A DNA stretch of 64,000 bases from Saprospiraceae bacterium. Lineage in GTDB: Bacteria > Bacteroidota > Bacteroidia > Chitinophagales > Saprospiraceae. The stretch spans positions 1,054,001 to 1,118,000 of the forward strand of contig JADKAA010000029.1 in NCBI GenBank assembly GCA_016715465.1, written 5' to 3'. A program made the position numbers and the translations under genes. The first letter of the stretch is position 1. Every line of letters begins with the position of its first letter. The notes beneath the pieces were generated by a model, which made no database searches, was not told the DNA's origin, and saw nothing but the letters and a program-made list of their open reading frames with translations. Below, in pieces: positions 52,509 to 60,429 of this stretch.

Positions 52509-55379
52509 TTATTTTACAATGATCAATTTCAATTCCTTAATTTTCATCCGCCCTTTATCGGTAAAAATCAAAGTGTACACCCCGTTGGGTAGTGCGGAAA
52601 GGTCGATGACCGGCATGGGCCGGTAAACGCCCACTGTGCGGCCCAGGGAATTTTTAACTTCGATCAAACCCAGTTCTGCTGCATTTATATACAGGTTGAT
52701 TATACCGGTAGTTGGATTGGGAAATACCTTTATGGAAGAAGCCACTGCGCTGGTAAGCAATAAAACGTCTTCCTGTTCTTCTTCAGCTTCGGGTCTCTGG
52801 TTGCCCTCGCCCAAAACCGTAACTTTAAGGTCGTAACAAATTTCACCACAGCCTGCCACATCCACACACAGTTCAAAGTTTGTTTCACAATCATCCGGTG
52901 ATGGTGCCGCATTGAGGATGAGGTGGTTTTCGTACAAGGTGGTCTCTATGCCACAATCGGGCTGTACCGGCACTACCACATTGGTCACCTCAAATGGAAA
53001 ACAAAATTCATTGTTGGCTTGTTGCTGGGTGGGATCAATGACTATCTCCTCATTTTCCAAACCCAGATTTTCCATGATCATACATTTGGTCTCATATTCT
53101 TTTTGATAGTTGAGGTTCGACAGTAAGAAAGGAATGGAACCCGGCTGTTGATCGACCGAAAAATCATTGTGGTCGCTGTCTTTGTCATCAAAATATACAA
53201 AATCAAACGGGGATCCGGGTAGAATGTATCCATTAGTGGTCGGAGTGACAATTTCAAAGAGGTTGGTAAAAGCTTGGGACTGGTTTAGGCCAAGGGCACT
53301 AAAAGTTGGTATAAAAGTAAATGTACTATTAAAATTTACATCCTCAATTTTGGCAGTAATGCCCGAAGAATTATACACAATAAGACCTTCTTCTATTTTC
53401 ATTAGATATTGATCAAGGTTAAATGGCGATCCAGGAGTGCTATCATAATTTCCTAAACTTCCTTGGGTTTTAAGATTGTCAATATACCCTTTCGCTATTT
53501 CAGTGCAAATAAATGGAGCAAGGTTTGAAGTAACTTCTTTCTCAACTAAAAAATCACCTTCACTAATCCCATTGAAAAGCAGTCTAATATCACAACTTGA
53601 TGGGGTTAGATTTATACAATTTTTAAATAAAATATCTAAAAACTCATTACCAGGTAAGACATTATTACTTACCCCTGATCCCGAACCATCTGCAATTGAA
53701 ATTATTTTTTTAACATTCAATGGTTTAAAGCCCAAATTATCGAGCTCATCGTCAAGTAATGTTTTATAAATATGGCTGCCAGCGGAATATAAATCAGGAT
53801 CAAATCCACTAAAAATCCTACCATATGTATGGTGTAAAAGCAATTGTCTTGCAGCAGGGGAATTTACACTGTTATTAATCGTCATTATGGTATTATTATT
53901 ATTTAAACCTCCCTCTGCAAATGCCTGAACAGCCGGCGACGCATTGGCACCTGACCAGGGTGAATCTGCAGAAACAAAGATGTTGACGTTATGGCTGCCA
54001 TAGTTGGCTTGAAGGTTTTGTTCCCAGTACATCAGGGCGTAACGGACGATCTGACCGCCCATGCTGGGGCCTATGATGGCTTCGATCTCCTCAACGCCCT
54101 GGTCTTGTTTCATTGACCGGAGCATTTCACAGAGGGCAAAAGCATTTCGCTGGATGAAGTCGGCGCCTCCGGCAAAGTCAGCGATGACCACATCATAACC
54201 ACCGTCCCACAACAGGGAGATCATATCATTGCCTCCGAAATGTTCTACGATGTCTTTGAGGTTGCGGTTGCTGAGGAAGTCGATGCCATCTGTGACGATG
54301 ATGGGTTTCTTCAATTTATTGTGATAGGGATTGAGGTACACCGCCGTCCTGATTTCACCCAGGGGGCCGTGTACACCGCGATTTACTGTTGTGGTATAGG
54401 GGCTGGGTATGGCCCTGCTCACCCAACTCCACACTTCCTGGAATTCACCGTAACCCAAATCAATGATGTCAACGACCTCATAAAAACTCGTAAAAACAAG
54501 AGAGTCAGGCGTAGGCATTGAAATTTCCGCTACATAAGGCAATGTGGAAGTTGGTTGGTTGTAGTAAGTCGGTATGATGTTGCATTCCTCATCCAATTCA
54601 GGCCATACAGGCACTATTACGGGTTCTACGGGCGGAGGTGGAGGAGGTACTTTTGGACCAAAGGGCGGTTTCATTTTTTTGATGGGGGGACCCAGCTTAC
54701 ACTGTTGGTGCTGGTAATTTATATGGTAAATGAGTCCATTTTTCAAGCCAATCTCCACGCCCATATTTAGAGCTTGTCGTTCATTGAGAATAAAGGAAGT
54801 GCTGCCAGTCCTGGTATTTAAATTGGCGAATTCAACTCCATATTCATCAAAGAACCGCAAATAGCTGATCTCTTGTGCGGTGGGCTCGGACTCATCCAGG
54901 GCGACCCGGATGTTCTCGATGTCATCCAATTCATGCGGCAGGATGAGTCCGGCAAAAACAAGTTCCGCATCTTTGAGATAAGGTTGAAATTTATTGGAGT
55001 TGATGGCTCGGGTAGCCTCATAATTCATTAAAAAATCTTCAATCAGTGCGGGTGGTGTGTTTGCAGAAAAAATCTGGGTTTTGCGGATTGCGAAATGAAA
55101 TCTGCCGGTGCGGGTGGCCTCTACTTCTCCCTGAATTTCCGCATATCGGTATATGGGTTCAGAAAGGGTTACGTCTTTGGAGTGGTTGGAGTGATAGTAC
55201 TGCATGTAAGTGGACAACCACTGCTCACAGGTATAGGTCTTACCGGGTGAGTAGTAGGTTGCCAGGTAATCTTCGCTACCATCAACGGTAGGTACAATGA
55301 TGTCGGGTGGCCGCGTGTCCTGGGCCTTCAGAAGCTGTGTCGCCAACAGGCATAAACACAAGTACAATAAATTTTTCAT
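52509..55379 (-). CDS. Secreted alpha/beta-hydrolase (lipase-like) with T9SS type A sorting domain
   Basis: A 956-residue exported protein. Signal peptide 1-19 (ends LLKAQ). The catalytic-like core is around residues 370-470: KPIIVTDGIDFLSNRN, VVIADFAGGADFIQRNA and the nucleophile motif IIGPSMGGQIVRYALMYWE (GxSxG, Ser in PSMGG), as in PGAP1-type or triacylglycerol lipases. An N-terminal region carries a Pro run (PPPPPPVEPV) as a linker. The last 80 residues (VFPNPTTGIINLYIN, NSLGRTVGVYR, LPNGVYTLIFTDKGR) are a T9SS type A domain. The central part (about 480-780) is of unknown fold. Likely an extracellular esterase; the catalytic acid and His cannot be assigned by eye. Confidence 0.85.
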   Translation of the reverse strand: MKNLLYLCLCLLATQLLKAQDTRPPDIIVPTVDGSEDYLATYYSPGKTYTCEQWLSTYMQYYHSNHSKDVTLSEPIYRYAEIQGEVEATRTGRFHFAIRKTQIFSANTPPALIEDFLMNYEATRAINSNKFQPYLKDAELVFAGLILPHELDDIENIRVALDESEPTAQEISYLRFFDEYGVEFANLNTRTGSTSFILNERQALNMGVEIGLKNGLIYHINYQHQQCKLGPPIKKMKPPFGPKVPPPPPPVEPVIVPVWPELDEECNIIPTYYNQPTSTLPYVAEISMPTPDSLVFTSFYEVVDIIDLGYGEFQEVWSWVSRAIPSPYTTTVNRGVHGPLGEIRTAVYLNPYHNKLKKPIIVTDGIDFLSNRNLKDIVEHFGGNDMISLLWDGGYDVVIADFAGGADFIQRNAFALCEMLRSMKQDQGVEEIEAIIGPSMGGQIVRYALMYWEQNLQANYGSHNVNIFVSADSPWSGANASPAVQAFAEGGLNNNNTIMTINNSVNSPAARQLLLHHTYGRIFSGFDPDLYSAGSHIYKTLLDDELDNLGFKPLNVKKIISIADGSGSGVSNNVLPGNEFLDILFKNCINLTPSSCDIRLLFNGISEGDFLVEKEVTSNLAPFICTEIAKGYIDNLKTQGSLGNYDSTPGSPFNLDQYLMKIEEGLIVYNSSGITAKIEDVNFNSTFTFIPTFSALGLNQSQAFTNLFEIVTPTTNGYILPGSPFDFVYFDDKDSDHNDFSVDQQPGSIPFLLSNLNYQKEYETKCMIMENLGLENEEIVIDPTQQQANNEFCFPFEVTNVVVPVQPDCGIETTLYENHLILNAAPSPDDCETNFELCVDVAGCGEICYDLKVTVLGEGNQRPEAEEEQEDVLLLTSAVASSIKVFPNPTTGIINLYINAAELGLIEVKNSLGRTVGVYRPMPVIDLSALPNGVYTLIFTDKGRMKIKELKLIIVK

Positions 55380-55765
55380 GGTGTTTGAATTTTGTGGTTA
55401 AACAATAAGACAAATATCATACGCGGAAAACAATGATTTTTTCACAATTTTTATAAAACATATATTTGTTTCTATTATATTTACAAAATGAGGCTAAAAT
55501 AGAGGGTGGTTTTACATATTTTATAAAATTTATATAATCCTAGGCCTCCATCTAAATATTTATAATTTTCTGTTGTGTTTTGTAACCTAAATTATTTCTT
55601 CATTTGACCATAGTGTTGAAGCTCAAAAGAGGGCTCCACCGACTCAGATTTATAGACCTGTCAACTACAAGCTGATGGACTGAAAGGTGGGTAGTGGCTT
55701 TAAAGATGGGTGCCGACACCTCATTTCAAAACAAAAATTGTATTTTTGGAGGCTAAAACCAGCCG
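55380..55765. other. Divergent intergenic region upstream of mutS
   Basis: 386 bases, AT-rich on the left half. It must contain promoters for the lipase-like gene and mutS. I see no clear TAnnTTTG box, no RNA gene and no repeat. Confidence 0.5.
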
Positions 55766-58408
55766 TTGACTCTTAAAACTGAACCCAAACAGACGCCGCT
55801 TATGGCGCAGTACTTCAAGCTGAAGGCCAAACATCCCGATGCCATCCTGCTGTACCGCGTGGGCGACTTTTATGAGACCTTTGGGGAAGACGCCGAAAAA
55901 GCAGCACATGTCCTGGGCATTGTGCTCACTTCGCGCAACAATGGCGGCTCTGACATGCCGCTGGCCGGTTTTCCGTTTCATTCGCTGGATGTGTATTTAC
56001 CCAGACTGGTGCGCGCCGGGTACCGCGTAGCCATCTGTGAGCAACTGGAGAAACCTTCCAAAGAAAAAAAAATAGTGGACCGCGGCATAACCGATGTGGT
56101 CACACCCGGCCTCGCAACCACCGATTCGCTGCTTGACCGAAGGTCAAACAACTTCCTGGCGTCTATCCATTACACGAACGCCAATCTCCACGGCATTGCT
56201 TTTATCGACCTTTCGACGGGGGAATTTGTCCTCACAGAAACGGATACCGAGGGCCTCACGAAACTCATGGACAGCTTTCAGCCATCAGAGGTCATCTATC
56301 CCAGGTCCTTTCAGGCATATACAGATGAACTCTTTGGCACCAGGTACTACACCTATGCCCTGGATGACTGGATATTTTCTTACGACTTCACCCGCGAAAA
56401 ACTGCTCGACAGCTTCCGGGTACAAAACCTTAAGGGCTTTGGTGTGGAAGAATACGTGCACGGCCAGGTAGCCGCAGGGGCCATTCTGCACTACCTGAGT
56501 ACCACCCAAAATAAAAACCTAAGCCACCTTACTTCTATCCAACGCATCCCTTCAGACGAATACATGTGGCTCGACCGGTTTACCATCCGCAACCTGGAGT
56601 TGGTGCAATGCATTCACGACAGCGGCAAGTCTCTGTTGGATGTACTAGACCATACCTCTTCAGCCATGGGTGCCCGGCTAATGCGGAGATGGCTGCTTAT
56701 GCCACTGCTTGATCAGGTGCGCATCGCATCCCGACACGATGGTGTAGATTTCTTTTTACACCACGAAACCATTGCCCTCACAAACGATGCACACATAAAA
56801 CAAATCGGCGACCTGGAACGCATCATCTCTAAGGTCTCCCTTGAAAAAATCAATCCCCGCGAAGTCATCCAATTGCGAAAGGCCCTCGAACTGATGGTAC
56901 CCATAAAAGAAGCCTTGCTGTCCTCCGAAAGGCCACATCTCGTGCGGCTTGGAGAGCAGATCAATCCCTGTCAAAGTGCCATTGACCTCATCGCTCAGGC
57001 GCTGGAAGAAGAGGCACCGGTAGCACTCGGCAAAGGCGACACCATCAAAGCCGGATTTAACGCCGAGTTGGACGATCTAAGGCATGTCATCCGGAATTCC
57101 AAACAGTTGCTGCTCGACCTCCAGCAAAGAGAAATTGAACGCACGGGCATACCTACCCTGAAAATTGGATTTAACAGTGTCTTTGGATACTACCTCGAGG
57201 TGACCAACAAATACAAACACTATGAAAATATACCGCCCGACTGGGTGCGCAAACAATCGCTTTCCAATGCGGAAAGGTATGTAACCGATGAACTCAAACA
57301 ACTCGAAGATAAGATCCTGCACGCGGAGGAACGCATACTGGATCTCGAGGCCAAATTATATCTGGAACTTATCCAGTCACTCAAGGCCTATATCCACCCC
57401 ATCCAGCACAATGCTAAGATGGTGGCTGAAACGGACTGCCTCATCTCCTTTGCCAAAGTGGCCTCCAACCACCACTACTGCCGGCCCGTCATGGACGACA
57501 GCCTGCTGATAGACATCCGGCAGGGCAGGCACCCGGTGATCGAACTCCAACTCCGGCTCGACGAAAAGTATATTGCCAATGATACCCTACTGGACAATAA
57601 CGGCACACAGATCATGATGATCACCGGCCCCAACATGTCGGGTAAATCGGCTTTGTTGCGGCAGACGGCATTGATCGTACTCATGGCGCAAGCCGGCAGT
57701 TTTGTGCCTGCAGACGGCGCAACCATTGGCATAGTAGATAAACTCTTTACCCGGGTGGGTGCCTCAGACAACATCTCAAGCGGCGAATCCACCTTTATGG
57801 TGGAGATGAATGAAACGGCCAGCATCATGAACAACATTTCTGATCGGTCACTCATCCTGCTTGACGAAATTGGCAGGGGTACTTCCACCTACGATGGCAT
57901 CTCCATCGCGTGGTCACTTGCGGAATATTTACACAACAATGAAAGGGCGCGCCCAAAAACACTTTTTGCCACCCACTACCACGAACTCAACGAACTCGCC
58001 CAATCGCATCCGAGGATTCATAACTTCCACGTGTCCACAAAAGAAGTGGGCAACAAGGTAATCTTTCTCCGCAAACTCACCGAGGGAGGCAGCGAACACA
58101 GCTTTGGCATCCACGTAGCTGCCATGGCCGGCATGCCCAGACCCATCATCGACCGCGCTGCAGAAATTCTATTAGAACTCGAAAAAAAATCGATTGAAAC
58201 GGAAGGCCAGCATGGGGCCAAAGACCTGAAAAAAAAGGTCAGCAAACTTCCGGCATCTGCCTATCAATTGTCGATCTTTGAAACCCACGATCCGCAAGCC
58301 GGCAAATTGAGGGAAATGATTCAACAACTAGACCTTACCACCATGACGCCGATTGAGTGTATGATCAAATTGAATGAGCTGAAGAAGATTATTGAAGAAG
58401 GGAAATAA
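55766..58408 (+). CDS. mutS: DNA mismatch repair protein MutS
   Basis: Recognises mismatches and small loops and recruits MutL. 880 aa. Domain I has the mismatch-wedge motif RVGDFYETFGEDAEKAA (Phe-x-Glu). Walker A is ITGPNMSGKSALLRQ, the Walker B/D-loop is LILLDEIGRGTSTYDGIS, and FATHYHELNELA is the conserved switch. The C-terminal tail (ECMIKLNELKKIIEEGK) is the tetramer/MutL clamp helix. The start used is a TTG, because TPLMAQYFKLKAK needs residues upstream of the first ATG at 55802 and an in-frame stop lies just before. Notably an intact mutS makes genuine hypermutation an unlikely cause of the many frameshifts here. Confidence 0.96.
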   Translation: MTLKTEPKQTPLMAQYFKLKAKHPDAILLYRVGDFYETFGEDAEKAAHVLGIVLTSRNNGGSDMPLAGFPFHSLDVYLPRLVRAGYRVAICEQLEKPSKEKKIVDRGITDVVTPGLATTDSLLDRRSNNFLASIHYTNANLHGIAFIDLSTGEFVLTETDTEGLTKLMDSFQPSEVIYPRSFQAYTDELFGTRYYTYALDDWIFSYDFTREKLLDSFRVQNLKGFGVEEYVHGQVAAGAILHYLSTTQNKNLSHLTSIQRIPSDEYMWLDRFTIRNLELVQCIHDSGKSLLDVLDHTSSAMGARLMRRWLLMPLLDQVRIASRHDGVDFFLHHETIALTNDAHIKQIGDLERIISKVSLEKINPREVIQLRKALELMVPIKEALLSSERPHLVRLGEQINPCQSAIDLIAQALEEEAPVALGKGDTIKAGFNAELDDLRHVIRNSKQLLLDLQQREIERTGIPTLKIGFNSVFGYYLEVTNKYKHYENIPPDWVRKQSLSNAERYVTDELKQLEDKILHAEERILDLEAKLYLELIQSLKAYIHPIQHNAKMVAETDCLISFAKVASNHHYCRPVMDDSLLIDIRQGRHPVIELQLRLDEKYIANDTLLDNNGTQIMMITGPNMSGKSALLRQTALIVLMAQAGSFVPADGATIGIVDKLFTRVGASDNISSGESTFMVEMNETASIMNNISDRSLILLDEIGRGTSTYDGISIAWSLAEYLHNNERARPKTLFATHYHELNELAQSHPRIHNFHVSTKEVGNKVIFLRKLTEGGSEHSFGIHVAAMAGMPRPIIDRAAEILLELEKKSIETEGQHGAKDLKKKVSKLPASAYQLSIFETHDPQAGKLREMIQQLDLTTMTPIECMIKLNELKKIIEEGK

Positions 58409-58474
58409 CAATGCGGCTTCGCCTTAGTTCAATGCGCTTTGCTTAGGGCAATGCGGCTTAGGATAACTGAGTGG

Positions 58475-58513
58475 TTTCGGCAAAGCCGAAAAAATTGATC
58501 GACAGATCAATTT
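58475..58513 (+). repeat. Paired-hairpin module, copy C (diverged, compensated)
   Basis: TTTCGGC-AAA-GCCGAAA (58475-58491) abuts AAATTGATC-GACA-GATCAATTT (58492-58513). Both stems are perfect. Relative to the 47-kb copies, both sides of the stems have changed together and the GACA loop is kept. Confidence 0.85.
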
Positions 58514-58719
58514 GACGAAGGAAGACGCGCTTACCGCGATGCATCGACTGATGCTTTTCAGGTATAGGTAATAGAGCAATTCGGTGGTGGAATGGATTGC
58601 CTTACATAACAAGTATTGCCCTCTTTTTCCCGCTGAATCCGCAGAGTAAATACTACTCTCAATCCATTCCCGAGAAGAAGAAAATTACCTTCTTTATTTA
58701 TAGCCAGATGCGCTGAAAT

Positions 58720-58745
58720 CTACCTGGCAAAGCCTGTCAGACAGG
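58720..58745. repeat. CCTRCC-family element, copy H5
   Basis: CTACCTGGC-AAA-GCCTG then TCAGACAGG; sequence relative of H1 (complement) and H6, though its stem is less regular. Confidence 0.6.
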
Positions 58746-58780
58746 ACGCTGAAATTTGCTATTGTGAAATTCGGCGATTT

Positions 58781-58806
58781 CTACCTGGCTACGTCAGTTA
58801 GACAGG
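58781..58806. repeat. CCTRCC-family element, copy H6
   Basis: CTACCTGGC-TAC-GTCAGTTAG pairs over nine positions with one mismatch and continues ACAGG; nearly the complement of H1 at 47315. Confidence 0.7.
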
Positions 58807-58840
58807 TCTGCGGGAAATAAAAATTGTCATTTTTTGTCTC

Positions 58841-58870
58841 CCGCAGATTACGCAGATTTACGCAGAGGGG
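58841..58870 (+). repeat. CGCAGATTA periodic repeat
   Basis: CCGCAGATTA, CGCAGATTTA and CGCAGAGGGG follow each other at a 10-base period. A further CCGCAGAG lies near 58638. Similar motifs are frequent in intergenic DNA of environmental genomes; I know no function for them. Confidence 0.6.
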
Positions 58871-58974
58871 TTTGTGTGCGGTATAGCCCATTACAAAGTT
58901 TTTACTAAAAGTGTCAAGCTATTTTAGGCACGGACAACGGACAATTCCTAAATCAAAAATCCTAAATCCTAATT

Positions 58975-60413
58975 CAATGCTGTTTAGTTAAGAAAAAAAC
59001 GTGGTAAAATTCAAGAATAAATTAAAACTATGTTGTATATTTACATATATAATATAGAGGGTTTTATCACTTAAAACTTACATTCAAGATTATCGTTATT
59101 ACTTACTAAAAAATATTGCCAATGAGTTCGAAGATGAACAATTTCAAAGCCGTTCAAAAGACGGTAAAAAAGAGGCATTTAGTAGGAATAGATTCTTCAC
59201 AATCAATAGATTGGTTGTCTTAGTTATGATGCTAAAGACATCCTATGAAAGGGAGATTGACAGGTTTTGCCAGAAGTTAATTGGAGGAGATTATCAGATC
59301 AGGGAAGTAACAAAAGGTGCATTAAGCCAGGCTAGAGCTAAACTAAACCCGTGGGCGTTTCAGCGTTTGAACACAGTTGCGGTCAAAAGTTTCTATGAGA
59401 CCGAAATGTATGATGAATGGTATGGTCATCGGGTACTTGCAGTAGATGGAAGTAGACTCAGGCTCCCCAGGTCAAAGGATATCAAAGAGGAATTTGGAGA
59501 ATATGAGGTAAGGCCCCAAAGCTGACAGCAAAGTATGTATGGCAACTTGTTCAATCGTACACGACGTACTGAATCATATTACCATATCAGCATCAATTGG
59601 GCCATGGAGTAAGAGTGAACTTGCCTATGTTATGGAAGATCACATGGAAGTATTTGAAAAAGGTGATTTGGTACTAGCAGACCGATATTATCCTTGTCAC
59701 AAGTTAATGCTTACACTTCATCACAAAGAAGTGGCATACTGCTTTAGAATGAAGGAGGACTGGTGGCTTAGTGTTAAAGACTTTAGAGATTCAAAAGCTA
59801 AAGATAGCATAGTAGAGATAGAAATAAGCAAGCAAACAAAGAGAGATCTGCAGCTTGACGATAGTGTAAAAAAAATCAAATGCAGGCTGCTAAAAATAGA
59901 GTTAGACAACGGTAATACTGAAATTTTATGCACTTCATTATTGGATCAGGAATTATATCTATATGAAGAATTTAAAGAACTCTATCACCTACGGTGGAAT
60001 GTAGAAGAGGTATACAAATTACTAAAATCAAGAGTTGAGATTGAACAGTTTACAGGTAGAACATCACGTAGTATATATCAAGATTTTTATGCAAAGATCT
60101 TTATGATGACATTGTGTGCAGCATTATCATATCCCATAGCGGAAAAAGTAAAAATAGAGTTCAAAGCTGAAAAAACCGGCAATATGTATGATCAACAGAT
60201 AAATAGAACAAATGCGATCTCCGCCACAAAAGACTACTTGGTAAATCTTTTGCTTAAGCCAATAAAAGAAGCATTTCTAAATACTATAGACAAGTTAATT
60301 GAGGCTTCAAGGGTAATTATTAAAAAATTTCGGATAAACCCAAGAGTAAAAAAGCCCAAAAAGCAGTATTATAGCAGCTATAAAAGTATTTAGCCACTAA
60401 CTAAACAGCATTG
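58975..60413 (+). mobile_element. IS4-family insertion sequence with both ends and target duplication
   Basis: Terminal inverted repeats CAATGCTGTTTAGTTA (58975-58990) and its exact complement at 60398-60413 bound a 1439-bp element. Direct repeats AATCCTAATT at 58965-58974 and 60414-60423 are the 10-bp target duplication. It landed 16 bases from the priA stop. The single gene is an IS4-type DDE transposase. The perfect ends and duplication point to a recent insertion. Confidence 0.92.
59030..60393 (+). pseudogene. IS4-family DDE transposase, two frameshifts
   Basis: Transposase with the IS4 DDE set: first Asp in VLAVDGSRLRLP, second Asp in DLVLADRYYPCHKL, and the signature Y-(2)-R-(3)-E-(6)-K in YHLRWNVEEVYKLLK holding the Glu. 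The gene is in three frames. A C4 run at about 59514-59517 has one C too many; with three Cs EVRPKADSKVCMATC reads through. Further up, one more T near 59071 would join ATG 59030 (MLYIYIYNIEGFIT) to LKTYIQDYRYYLLK. Without these changes no complete transposase is made. Given the fresh ends of the element, error or very recent inactivation are both possible. Confidence 0.85.
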
Positions 60414-60429
60414 AATCCTAATTCCTAAT

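Larger units (their letters stand above)
58409..58974. other. Hairpin-rich intergenic region between mutS and the IS4 element
   Basis: 566 bases with no gene. Left part: short palindromes (GCGGCTTCGCC, GCGCTTTGC) and the paired hairpin at 58475-58513. Right part: two copies of the CCTRCC-family element (58720-58745 and 58781-58806) and a 10-bp periodic CGCAGATTA repeat (58841-58870). The end next to the IS is a simple CCTAAATCCTAATT repeat. Confidence 0.75.

Noticed and set aside
55380..55765. tRNA or small RNA gene before mutS
   Set aside because: No cloverleaf, no CCA-adjacent T-arm motif (GGTTCGAATCC-like) and no strong hairpin with T run.
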